Origin: Candidatus Omnitrophota bacterium
GTDB lineage: Bacteria; Omnitrophota; Omnitrophia; Omnitrophales; Danuiimicrobiaceae
Direction: 5' to 3'
DNA length: 39,822 bases
Assembly: GCA_023247075.1 (NCBI GenBank)
Contig: JAHFHD010000004.1
Span: forward strand, 1 to 39,822
Within the stretch, counting starts at the first letter, position 1. Every line of letters starts with the position of its first letter. The translations under genes and the position numbers were made by a program. Of this stretch, positions 17,273 through 25,695 are shown piece after piece. The notes under the pieces are model-generated. The model did not search any database, was not told where the DNA came from, and saw nothing but the letters and a program-made list of their open reading frames with translations.

Positions 17273-18133
17273 ATGAAGCGCTGTGACCTCCATATGCATT
17301 CAACACATTCAGATGGTACTGTGCCACCAAGAGAATTGGTTCAGCTTGCCAAGGAGGCAGGACTTGCCTGCATTGCGCTCACAGACCACGACACATTGGA
17401 TGGCGTTAGGGAGGCCCAGGAAGAAGGTCGGCGGCTTGGGGTTGAGGTAATTCCCGGCGTTGAAATCAGCGTTAAGTTTGAGCCGGGCACGCTGCATATT
17501 TTGGGGTATTTCGTAGACCTAAACTCTAAAGAACTCGCCGCAGGACTTGAGAAAGTTCAACAAGCCAGAAAAGAAAGAAACCCAAAAATCATTGAGCTTT
17601 TGAGAACAAGTGGTGTTGAAATTACGCTTGAAGAAGTAGAGCGGGAATCAAATGGCGGTCAAATTGGAAGGCCTCATTTTGCGCGCGTGCTGATTCGAAA
17701 GGGATATGCTAAAGATTCAAAAGAAGCGTTTCAAAAATATCTTTCCAAAGGCGCGTCTGCTTATGTTGACAAACGAAATTTAACCAGTCAGGAAGCGCTT
17801 GACTTAATTAATCGCTCCGGTGGAGTGGCTTCAATTGCGCACCCCAAGCAAATGAAATTAGATGAAACACCCTCACAGCTTGAGGCGGAAGTAAAGCGCC
17901 TCAAAACAGAAGGAATGCTTGGGATTGAAGCTTATTCAAGCTGTCAGTCACGCGAAGAAGCAAGCGTTTACCGAGCGCTTGCCGAGCGGCTTGGTTTGCT
18001 TGTGACGGGTGGAAGCGATTTTCATGGGTCGAACAAGCCAAACATCCGGCTTGGTCAAATGGGACAAGGAGCAGCCATTCCCTATGAAACCGTAGATCAA
18101 ATGAGAAAAATAATTTTAGACCGAAAACTTTAA
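17273..18133 (+). CDS. PHP-domain phosphoesterase (YciV/RNase AM or nucleotide 3'-phosphatase type)
   Basis: A 286-residue metal-dependent phosphoesterase. The metal motifs are DLHMHSTHSDG (residues 5-15), LTDHDT (37-41), GVEIS (62-66), IGRPHFAR in the middle, IAHP near 185 and GSDFHG near 245. These match the stand-alone PHP group whose studied members remove 3'-phosphate from 3',5'-bisphosphonucleotides or act as 5'-3' exoribonuclease. It follows cysC by 45 bp. PAP, the by-product of PAPS use, is therefore an attractive substrate; this rests on context only. A DNA polymerase X/C role is unlikely because the protein has only the PHP domain. Confidence 0.85.
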   Translation: MKRCDLHMHSTHSDGTVPPRELVQLAKEAGLACIALTDHDTLDGVREAQEEGRRLGVEVIPGVEISVKFEPGTLHILGYFVDLNSKELAAGLEKVQQARKERNPKIIELLRTSGVEITLEEVERESNGGQIGRPHFARVLIRKGYAKDSKEAFQKYLSKGASAYVDKRNLTSQEALDLINRSGGVASIAHPKQMKLDETPSQLEAEVKRLKTEGMLGIEAYSSCQSREEASVYRALAERLGLLVTGGSDFHGSNKPNIRLGQMGQGAAIPYETVDQMRKIILDRKL

Positions 18134-18174
18134 ATAATACTTTCTGACATTTAATTGTATGGGCAGAAGGTATT

Positions 18175-18267
18175 GTGCGAGTGCATCCCACTTCATCCAG
18201 TGTGTCATTCTGAGGCGAAGCCGAAGAATCTAGCGAACTTAGATCCTTCGCTTCACTCAGGATGACA
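18175..18267. repeat. Dispersed palindromic element, 'GTCATTCTGAG' family
   Basis: The core 18203-18267 begins TGTCATTCTGAGG and ends CAGGATGACA, with internal AGAATCTAGCGA / AGATCCTTCG palindromes. Its left flank (GTGCATCCCACTTCATCCAG) is shared with the inverted copy at 7672-7814. Confidence 0.85.
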
Positions 18268-18324
18268 TGAAAAACAATTGCATCAAGTGGTATACGCCCG
18301 CATGCCTTTAACTCATACATCGAA

Positions 18325-18523
18325 TACTGGCGCACATAATCGTAGGCAACTTTGGACGTTGCCTACGATTAGTGCTGGTGCATTGGCACCTGCATCAGGC
18401 GCCGGCACATCATCGTAGACGGACATCAAGTCCGTCACAATGAGTACTGGCGCATTAGCGCCGGCACATCATCGTAGACGGACATCAAGTCCGTCACAAT
18501 GAGTACTGGCGCATTAGCGCCGG
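18325..18523. repeat. Tandem array of hairpin-rich 59-bp units upstream of cysH
   Basis: Units starting GCCGGCACATCATCG at 18401 and 18460 (period 59) are almost identical, and a third begins at 18519. Each carries hairpin GACGGAC/GTCCGTC and hairpin GGCGC-ATTA-GCGCC. A diverged unit to the left has 18339-18350 pairing with 18358-18369 (12 bp) and GGTGC-ATTG-GCACC at 18377-18390, where both arms have changed together. No coding potential is seen in 18134-18548. The array ends 26 bp before cysH, so it could form part of its leader. Confidence 0.8.
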
Positions 18524-18548
18524 AAAAATAAAATGAAACTCGGCACTA

Positions 18549-19322
18549 ATGATTCTGATGAAATCAAGAAACATTGATTTAGAAACTGTCAATGCGCGTT
18601 TTGAAAAAGCACAGCCGGAATTGATTCTTAAATGGGCTATTCAAGAATTCGAGCCGCGCATCGCGCTCACCTCGTCTTTTCAAACCGAGAGCATTGTGCT
18701 TCTTCACATGGTTTCGCAACTGAACCCGGCGATAGAAGTTCTTTTTCTAAACACAGGCTGGCATTTTGAGGAGACGCTTAAATTTAAAAACGAAGTAATC
18801 ACCTCGCTTGGACTTACCAATGTGATGGATCTTGAGGCGCTTCCAGGAAAGCGGGAAAAATCCATCAGCAGTTCGGATGGAAAGCCTTACTTTAAAGACC
18901 CTGACCACTGCTGCTACATTAATAAGGTAGAGCCGCTTGAGCTTGCGCTCAAAGAAGTAGATGCGTGGATTTCTGGGCTGCGCCGCTCACAATCAAAAAC
19001 CAGAAAAGATATTCAAATTGTTGAGGAATATCAAAAAGGTCTTTTTAAAATCAATCCGCTTGCCAATGTCACCTCCGGAGATATTTGGTGGTACATGAAA
19101 GAACACAAGCTGCCGGTGCACCCGCTTTTTGAGAAAGGTTATTTGAGCATTGGCTGCTGGCCATGCACCAAACCGGTTCAGCCCGGGGATGACGAACGTT
19201 CCGGCCGCTGGGCGGGAACCGAGAAAACAGAGTGCGGCATTCACACGTTTTTAAGACCCAAAAAAATAAGCGAGGGAATTTTAGAACAGAAAGAATCTAA
19301 GGAAGAAGGTGGTGGAATATGA
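18549..19322 (+). CDS. cysH: Phosphosulfate reductase, APS-reductase type (CysH)
   Basis: Reduces activated sulfate to sulfite in the cytoplasm. 257 residues; the N-terminal PP-loop region holds SSFQTESIVLLHM and LNTGWHF. Cysteines CC (121-122) and CWPC (203-206) match the four ligands of the [4Fe-4S] cluster in APS-preferring reductases, which enterobacterial PAPS reductases lack. The catalytic tail ECGIH (Cys229) is present. It starts at 18549; ATG at 18558 is equally possible and no strong ribosome site is seen for either. Its stop overlaps the sat start by four bases. APS use follows from family knowledge and is not shown directly. Confidence 0.93.
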   Translation: MILMKSRNIDLETVNARFEKAQPELILKWAIQEFEPRIALTSSFQTESIVLLHMVSQLNPAIEVLFLNTGWHFEETLKFKNEVITSLGLTNVMDLEALPGKREKSISSSDGKPYFKDPDHCCYINKVEPLELALKEVDAWISGLRRSQSKTRKDIQIVEEYQKGLFKINPLANVTSGDIWWYMKEHKLPVHPLFEKGYLSIGCWPCTKPVQPGDDERSGRWAGTEKTECGIHTFLRPKKISEGILEQKESKEEGGGI

Positions 19323-20503
19323 AACAAATTGAACCTCATGGAGGAGTGCTCGTATGTCGTGAAGTGACGGGCGCCGCGCGAGCTGAAACAAGTGAAAAAG
19401 CAAAGAAATTAAAATCCATCGTTTTGACTGAGCGCGAAGTCTGCGATTTGGAAATGATTGCAACAGGTGCTATGAGCCCGCTTCAGGGATTTATGATTGA
19501 AAGAGATTACAAAGCTTGTCTTGAATACAAAAGACTTGCAGATGGACTTCCGTGGACAATCCCAATTGTAAAGTCACTCAGCAGGGATGAGAAAGAAATA
19601 GTTGCCAAGGAAAAAGAAATTACCCTTCAAGACTCTAGCGGCCGAGCGCTTGCGATTTTGCAGGTTGAGAGTTTATTTGTTCATGACAAAGCCGAACACG
19701 CGCAGAAGATTTATGGCACGACGGATGAAGCGCATCCAGGAGTCAAGCAAATCAATCAAATGGGAGATTTTTTCCTGGGCGGCCGAATCACACTCTTTGC
19801 CCGCCCCGCCCACCAGGATTATTTAGATCACCGGTTTGACCCTGAGAAAACCCGCGCTTACTTTCGTGAAAAAGGATGGAAGCGCATCGTGGCTTTTCAG
19901 ACACGAAATCCGATTCACCGGGCGCACGAGTATTTGACCAAATGCGCTTTGGAAACTGTTGACGGACTTTTGATTCACCCACTTATGGGTGAAACCAAAA
20001 GCGACGATGTTCCGGCTCGCGTGAGATGGGATTGCTACACCACTTTGGTTGACCGGTATTACCCGAAGGACAAAGTGCTGCTCGGCGTTTTTCCTGCCTC
20101 AATGAGATACGCCGGCCCAAGAGAAGCTGTGTGGCATGCCATTTGCCGGAAAAATTATGGGTGCACGCACTTTATTGTGGGGCGGGACCACGCCGGCTGC
20201 AATCGGCCCGACGGCAAATCCTATTATGGCTCCTATGACGCGCAGCTGATTTTTGACGAGTTTTCCCCAAGTGAAATCGGCATTGAAATTTACAAGTTCG
20301 AGCATTCTTTTTACGACAGAAAATCAGGCGGAATTGTCAGTTACCGAACCGCTCCTCCAGACGCCGACCCATTTGTCGTTTCGGGGACCAAGCTCAGAGA
20401 ACTTTTGCGCGCCGGAGAAATTCCGCCGCCTGAAATCACGCGTCCTGAAGTCGCAAAAATTTTGATTGACGCAATGAGAGAAAACGAAAAAGTAAACCAA
20501 TAA
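19319..20503 (+). CDS. sat: Sulfate adenylyltransferase (ATP sulfurylase, Sat type)
   Basis: Makes APS from sulfate and ATP, supplying both CysH and CysC. 394 residues of the homomeric Sat family, unrelated to CysDN. QTRNPIHRAHE (194-204) carries the HxxH nucleotide-binding motif and GRDHAG lies at 288-293; SPLQGFM near residue 53 is also typical. It is translationally coupled to cysH by an ATGA overlap, with GAAGAAGG as ribosome site inside cysH. The thrC-like gene follows 11 bp later. The APS kinase is separate, not fused. Confidence 0.96.
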   Translation: MKQIEPHGGVLVCREVTGAARAETSEKAKKLKSIVLTEREVCDLEMIATGAMSPLQGFMIERDYKACLEYKRLADGLPWTIPIVKSLSRDEKEIVAKEKEITLQDSSGRALAILQVESLFVHDKAEHAQKIYGTTDEAHPGVKQINQMGDFFLGGRITLFARPAHQDYLDHRFDPEKTRAYFREKGWKRIVAFQTRNPIHRAHEYLTKCALETVDGLLIHPLMGETKSDDVPARVRWDCYTTLVDRYYPKDKVLLGVFPASMRYAGPREAVWHAICRKNYGCTHFIVGRDHAGCNRPDGKSYYGSYDAQLIFDEFSPSEIGIEIYKFEHSFYDRKSGGIVSYRTAPPDADPFVVSGTKLRELLRAGEIPPPEITRPEVAKILIDAMRENEKVNQ

Positions 20504-20514
20504 ACAGGCAAAAC

Positions 20515-21753
20515 ATGAGCTACGTTAAAGGGCTTAAGTGCAGAGAATGTGCGAGGACGTATCCAGCCGAAGCGATTTATGTCTGCGAATTTTGTTTTGC
20601 ATCGCTTGAGGTGGATTATGACTATGAGGCAATGCGCTCACACGTTACCCGCGCACGTATTGAGTCCGGTCCAAAAAGTTTGTGGCGCTACCGAGACCTC
20701 CTGCCAATTGACCGGGACCCTTCAGAGGGATTTCATTCAGGATTCACACCTCTTGTCCGAGCGGAACGTTTGGCGCAAGCGCTCGGCGTCAAAGAACTAT
20801 TCATTAAAGACGATTCAGTTTGCCACCCCACGCTTTCTTTTAAAGACCGAGTCGTGTCGGTTGCTCTTTCAAAAGCCAAAGAACTTGGTTTTGACACGGT
20901 TGCCTGCGCATCTACGGGAAATCTAGCGAATTCAGTTGCAGCACATGGCGCCAGAGCCGGCCTCAAGCGTTACATCTTTATTCCACATGATTTAGAAGCC
21001 GCAAAAGTTTTGGGGACGCTCATTTATGAGCCAAACCTGATTATGGTGAACGGCAATTACGATGACGTGAATCGTCTGTGTGGAGAAATTGCAGCGAAAT
21101 ACCGCTGGGCTTTTGTGAATGTCAATCTTCGCCCCTATTATGCGGAAGGGTCTAAAACATTTGGGTTTGAAGTGGCAGAACAATTAGGTTGGAAAACCCC
21201 GGCTCACGTGGTGTGCTGCGCGGCAAGCGGTTCGCTCATTACCAAAATTTGGAAAGGGTTTAAAGAATTTGAAAAACTCGACTTGCTTGAAGCGCCAGTT
21301 CAAACAAAACTTCATTGTGCGCAACCCGAAGGTTGTTCCCCCATTTCAGAACTGATTTTAAGCGGTGGCGATGCGCTCAGGCCAGTGAAACCTAAAACCA
21401 TTGCTAAGTCACTTGCCATCGGTAATCCAGCCGACGGCTATTATGCGCGTGACGCAGTACGGGAAAGCGGCGGAAGCGCTGAAGTGGCAACCGACCATGA
21501 AATCAGAGAGGGGATTCAACTACTCGCGCGCACCGAAGGTATTTTTACCGAAACTGCCGGAGGCGTTACCGTAGCCTGCGCCAAAAAATTAATTGAAACG
21601 AAAATAATTCCGAGAAATGACTCAATCGTACTTGCCATCACCGGAAACGGATTAAAGACTCAAGATGCGATTGAATCGGTCATAGAACCTGCCATCAAAA
21701 TCGAACCCCACCTTAAGTCTTTTGAAGAACAAATGCTCGCCGGCCGCAAGTAA
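20515..21753 (+). CDS. thrC: Threonine synthase family PLP enzyme
   Basis: 412 residues. An N-terminal zinc-ribbon-like piece has Cys9, Cys12, Cys24 and Cys27. The fold-type II PLP core has HPTLSFKDR with the lysine at 110, ACASTGNLANSVAAHGARAG binding phosphate, and ETAGGVTVACAKKL near the end. The family converts O-phosphohomoserine to threonine. This gene is fused in arrangement to cysH-sat (11-bp gap). Methanogen cysteate synthase, a threonine synthase paralogue that uses sulfite and phosphoserine, is therefore an alternative worth keeping in mind. Threonine synthase remains the default call. Confidence 0.88.
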   Translation: MSYVKGLKCRECARTYPAEAIYVCEFCFASLEVDYDYEAMRSHVTRARIESGPKSLWRYRDLLPIDRDPSEGFHSGFTPLVRAERLAQALGVKELFIKDDSVCHPTLSFKDRVVSVALSKAKELGFDTVACASTGNLANSVAAHGARAGLKRYIFIPHDLEAAKVLGTLIYEPNLIMVNGNYDDVNRLCGEIAAKYRWAFVNVNLRPYYAEGSKTFGFEVAEQLGWKTPAHVVCCAASGSLITKIWKGFKEFEKLDLLEAPVQTKLHCAQPEGCSPISELILSGGDALRPVKPKTIAKSLAIGNPADGYYARDAVRESGGSAEVATDHEIREGIQLLARTEGIFTETAGGVTVACAKKLIETKIIPRNDSIVLAITGNGLKTQDAIESVIEPAIKIEPHLKSFEEQMLAGRK

Positions 21754-21763
21754 CGAGACCTGT

Positions 21764-23179
21764 TTAATTTGATTTTTCGGGGCGGGAAGGCGCAGCAGTC
21801 TCTTTCGCCTCAGGGCCTTCCTCAAGGCGCTTCAGGTTTTCAAATAGTTTTTGGAAAACCCAATTTTGAATTACAAACGGAACAGAATTTCCGTGCATCA
21901 CCGCCGCATACCCATTTTTATCTTCAAGTGGGTCACCAACGTCAAGAATCTGAGGAAGTTCATTTGTCTCATAAATTTCAAGCGCGTATTTGGCAGGCGA
22001 CTTCACTTTTTTCTTTTGTTTTGAATCAAAGACAAGCGCTTTGACTTGAAAACTTTCAATGTCCTTTAGGTAAGCTGCAAGACCCTTCCAGTCCTTTGCG
22101 CCCGGGTCTACGGTGGTGGTTGCTCCATCCGAATGAATCACCAGTTTTTCGAGATGTTCTTTGGTAATCGCAAGCGCCTTTTCCTTAAAAAAGTGACTGT
22201 CATCAATCTGCAAGTTTTCAAATAAAAAAGGGAACAGGTGGAACAAAACAGGAGACCCAGAAACTTGGGCTGGGTAAGACGAGGCGTCTCCGCCTAAGCT
22301 AATTACGCGAAGGTTAATTGCAGGGCTGTTTTTAAACCCAATGTCAATTGTGATTAACGGAGATGAAAAGTCGAGCTTCGCATGTGCGGGGTCAATTGCC
22401 TCCTCAGCTTTTGAAGTTTTGAGAAGTTCTAAAAATTGAACCACCTTTTCACCATCAATTGGAAACGGAAGATCGTTTCGAACAAATTTCCAGCCTTTCT
22501 TAGACGGGTCTTTTGAGTCAGTTTCTAGAAGCGCTTGCGCAGTCACAATTTCTTGACCGTCAAAACGTCTTGCTACTCGAAGCGAAACCACTTGGTTTGT
22601 GTCGAAATCAATCATTTGAGTGGACGCCCAGTAGCCGCTTTCAAGAATTGCATCTGAAGAGTCGCGGTGAATTCCTGTCGCAAGTGGGAAATTGGTGTCG
22701 GTAAAAAATATTTGTTCAGACTCACTGCGCCGCACAAACACTTCTTCTTGTGCTTTCTTTTTTGCGCCAATGAGGAAATGAAGCAGTTCAGAACCGGTGG
22801 AATTGCTTAGCTTTACATGAAAAGCTTCTTCTGGCCCAATTCCAAAGCCAGAAAACAAAGATTTGCTTGTTCCCCGAAGCTCTCCTTTGGCCTCCAGGAT
22901 TTTTTTAAGAAAATTCTCAATTTTTTCTTGATCTGCGTGGGCGTTGGCAAGACTTTTCGCTTGCCAGTTAGCCCCCTCTTTAACGAGGAGAATTCCTTTG
23001 TCTGAACCGGCGCCCTTAAAAATTTCAATCTTTGAAACGCTTGACATGTCAAACGCGAATCCCAGAGAAGCAAATACCTCGGTGGAAAGTTCTTTTGGTT
23101 TTGCGAATTGCTTGAGCGCAACACCAATTGCGAGAAAAGAGAGAATGATTCCGAGAATCAGAAGATGACTACGCTTCAT
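21764..23179 (-). CDS. DUF4340-like membrane-anchored protein of a Gld-type ABC operon
   Basis: 471 residues. The start at 23179 (MKRSHLLILGIILSF) overlaps the upstream permease stop by four bases; the open frame further 5' lies inside that gene and is not used. One N-terminal membrane anchor is followed by a large extracytoplasmic part with repeated EVFASLGFAFD/VSKIEIFKG-type and LHFLIGAKKKAQEEVFVRR-type segments. These recall DUF4340 repeats (a LIGxxxxxxxxxYV pattern), a common partner of GldFG systems. The tail is Glu/Pro/Lys-rich. It converges on thrC with only 10 bp between stops and no terminator visible. Confidence 0.75.
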   Translation of the reverse strand: MKRSHLLILGIILSFLAIGVALKQFAKPKELSTEVFASLGFAFDMSSVSKIEIFKGAGSDKGILLVKEGANWQAKSLANAHADQEKIENFLKKILEAKGELRGTSKSLFSGFGIGPEEAFHVKLSNSTGSELLHFLIGAKKKAQEEVFVRRSESEQIFFTDTNFPLATGIHRDSSDAILESGYWASTQMIDFDTNQVVSLRVARRFDGQEIVTAQALLETDSKDPSKKGWKFVRNDLPFPIDGEKVVQFLELLKTSKAEEAIDPAHAKLDFSSPLITIDIGFKNSPAINLRVISLGGDASSYPAQVSGSPVLFHLFPFLFENLQIDDSHFFKEKALAITKEHLEKLVIHSDGATTTVDPGAKDWKGLAAYLKDIESFQVKALVFDSKQKKKVKSPAKYALEIYETNELPQILDVGDPLEDKNGYAAVMHGNSVPFVIQNWVFQKLFENLKRLEEGPEAKETAAPSRPEKSN

Positions 23180-25695
23180 GGCGTGTGAATCAAAAGGGCT
23201 TTTAGGTAATTGCGTTTTGAACGGCTGCGCATGAACATCCGCATTGCACCTGCCGCTGCAATCAAAGCAGGAATAAAAATGGTTACAAAAAAGCGCCACC
23301 ACACTTTAGTTGCGGTTGAAACATGTCCAAGCGACCGGTTAATCGGCTGCTTGGAGCGTATGGTCACCAAATCTTCGCCAAGTGTAATGGCGTTAATTGA
23401 GTTGAGGAAAAAAGGAAGATGTCCCGCACCCTGGACAAGTTCGCGGTCAAACATTCGAGCGTCTCCGACCAGAAGAAGCTGGCCGGGAGCCGCTGTGAGA
23501 TTTTCAGATTGTTCTGATTTGCTTTCTGGTTTTTTGGCTTGAGGCTCTTCTTCCGAGGTTTCGGTTTCCGGCCACGCGGGAACAACCTGGTTGTGGAATG
23601 TGTTTTCAAATTGTCCCCGCACAAGAACTGCAAGCGGGAATGGGCCATTTTCACTGCTCAAAGTTTTGTTCAGGTCTTTGGGGCGAATTGGGTCTTGGCG
23701 GAATGGAATTTTCCACGAGCGGGCACTTGAAGAAAAAAGTGTTTCGACCTTCAGTTTTTGTTCAGCTACTTTTTTTGAGTCAATTTTAAGGGCAGTGCCC
23801 CAAAGGTAAACAAGCGGAGAAAGATGCGAAGTAATGGACACATTTTGATTCATTCCGGATTGAATAATTCGAATGTGAAGCGGCAGCTTCACCGGAACCG
23901 TAAGGTCAAATGGCCCCATAGAAGAGCCGCCACTTAGATTAATAATGTCATGCTCCTCATCAAGGAGAATCGAATCATCCACTTCAAAACCCCACGGCTT
24001 GGTCAGCGCATTGACGCCCGAATCTTTCCCGCGCGGCATAATGTTAAGACGTGACCCGGCAACGGAATAATCGTACTCATGCTGCTGAACTGCGAGAAAA
24101 ACAGAACCGCCTTGGTAGAGAAATTTATTGATTTCGTAATCTTGACGGTCGCTTAGTTTTTCCGGGTCCAAAATCACAAGTGTTTTCGTACCTTGCGGGA
24201 TGGGCTCAGATTCACTAAGCCGAATTCGTTCGGCGGGAAATCCTTCGTAAGAAAGGGCAAGCCCCACAAGTTCAAACTTGTCGTCACGGTACTGAGGCGG
24301 CACACGACCGCCCCCGAGTTGAGCAAGCAAAGCCTGCATTCCTTTGGGCACCGATTTTTCTTCGTATGGAGCCATGAGCGCAACTTTGGGCTCTTCATCA
24401 AGCGTCATCCGGTAAATTTTAGAAATGACCGTGTATTCAAGCTCGTGAATCGTGTCCGGAATCACTCTGGGAATTACTTCATCAGGCTTATCTTTGTAGG
24501 AAACTGAAAGTGAAGCATAGACAAGCCGCACAGCTACTTCATCTGAAACAATAGCCCTGACTTGAAACGGCTGAATGCCCTTTTGCTGGAGCTGCTCTTC
24601 AAGTGAGCCCCCGTTTTTGCCTGATTCAGCACCCTCAACTACGTTTGCGGCTTCCATGTGGAAAATTTTGTAACGGAAATTGCCTTTTGAAGCAACCACA
24701 AATTCATCCAGCTTGTCGACCACATCCTGCTCAAGTGACTTCATGCCAGTCGGCATTTTGTCGGAAGGCGAAACATAAAACTTCACATTGACAGGAGCTT
24801 CAAGTGCGCGAAGAATTTTCTTGGTCGCTTTTGAAATGGTGTAAATTTTTCCCTGGGTCAGGTCAAAGCGGCCAATCGGAATGCCTGCAAGCAGCCAGTT
24901 TGACAAAAAGAAAATACCCACGCAAGCGGTCACCGCAGTGGTAAAAATTTTCTTCGCATTCGGCCGCATTCGGCCTTCCAGCCAAAATCCGTTCAGGACG
25001 AGAAAAATTCCGGTTCCAAGCAGGAAATAAAGAGCGTCCCGATTGTCAAGAACCCCTTTGCCAAACGATTCAAAGTGACTGGCTGAACCCACATGCGAGC
25101 GAAGTAAGGTGCCAAGACCAGGCAGCCAGCCATCAATAGAAGAAGCAATGTATTCAGTGCCGGTCAGGTGAAGCCCGTAGCAAATAATCATTGCAAGAAT
25201 AAACGCCACAATTTGGTCGCGGCAAAGGCCCGAAATAAAAATGCCGATTGCGAGAAAAAAAGAGCCAAGCAAAATTGCACCCAAATATCCACCCATAATC
25301 ATTCCGAAATCCGGACGGCCGAGCAGGCAAATCATAATGGGAAGGGGAAGCGTGCTTACAAGCGCTGAAAGATAAAACACAAGGCTTGCAAGGAATTTGC
25401 CAAGCACAAGCTCGCGCGTTTCCATTGGAAAGGTGAGCAAAAGTTCAAGCGTGTTGCCCCGCCGTTCCTCAGCCCAAAGGCGCATCGTAACGGCCGGCAG
25501 GAATATGGAAAGGACAAACGGCAGCATTTCAAAAAATGTCCGCATGTCCGCCATGCCAATGAGAAAGAACTGCGTCATAAAAAGCCCGCCGTTCAAAATG
25601 ATAAAGACGATGATGAAGATGTAGGCGATGGCAGAATTAAAATAAGCAGCCATTTCGCGGCGAAATACGGTTAAGAGTCGGGAAACATTAATCAT
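23176..25695 (-). CDS. GldF-GldG fusion, ABC-2 type permease with substrate-binding-like domain
   Basis: 839 residues. The first ~245 are a GldF-like ABC-2 permease: FRREMAAYFNSAIAYIF, then FLPAVTMRLWAEERRGNTLE, with six hydrophobic helices. A further helix near residue 260 leads into the GldG part: GRFDLTQGKIYTISKATKKI, NVKFYVSPSDKMPTGM, the Rossmann-like VILDPEKLSDRQDYEINKFL, and VGDARMFDRELV. A C-terminal membrane helix (WWRFFVTIFIPALIAAAGA) closes it. GldF and GldG are separate proteins in Flavobacterium, where with GldA they are needed for gliding; such loci are also widespread in non-gliding bacteria. Both neighbours overlap it by four bases, so the three genes form one operon. Confidence 0.9.
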   Translation of the reverse strand: MINVSRLLTVFRREMAAYFNSAIAYIFIIVFIILNGGLFMTQFFLIGMADMRTFFEMLPFVLSIFLPAVTMRLWAEERRGNTLELLLTFPMETRELVLGKFLASLVFYLSALVSTLPLPIMICLLGRPDFGMIMGGYLGAILLGSFFLAIGIFISGLCRDQIVAFILAMIICYGLHLTGTEYIASSIDGWLPGLGTLLRSHVGSASHFESFGKGVLDNRDALYFLLGTGIFLVLNGFWLEGRMRPNAKKIFTTAVTACVGIFFLSNWLLAGIPIGRFDLTQGKIYTISKATKKILRALEAPVNVKFYVSPSDKMPTGMKSLEQDVVDKLDEFVVASKGNFRYKIFHMEAANVVEGAESGKNGGSLEEQLQQKGIQPFQVRAIVSDEVAVRLVYASLSVSYKDKPDEVIPRVIPDTIHELEYTVISKIYRMTLDEEPKVALMAPYEEKSVPKGMQALLAQLGGGRVPPQYRDDKFELVGLALSYEGFPAERIRLSESEPIPQGTKTLVILDPEKLSDRQDYEINKFLYQGGSVFLAVQQHEYDYSVAGSRLNIMPRGKDSGVNALTKPWGFEVDDSILLDEEHDIINLSGGSSMGPFDLTVPVKLPLHIRIIQSGMNQNVSITSHLSPLVYLWGTALKIDSKKVAEQKLKVETLFSSSARSWKIPFRQDPIRPKDLNKTLSSENGPFPLAVLVRGQFENTFHNQVVPAWPETETSEEEPQAKKPESKSEQSENLTAAPGQLLLVGDARMFDRELVQGAGHLPFFLNSINAITLGEDLVTIRSKQPINRSLGHVSTATKVWWRFFVTIFIPALIAAAGAMRMFMRSRSKRNYLKALLIHTP

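Noticed and set aside
18325-18523. CRISPR array
   Set aside because: Unit and 'spacers' repeat together with a 59-bp period; there are no unique spacers and no cas genes.
23180-23302. N-terminal extension of the DUF4340-like protein
   Set aside because: It lies inside the upstream permease gene; the overlapping ATGA start at 23179 gives a normal membrane anchor.
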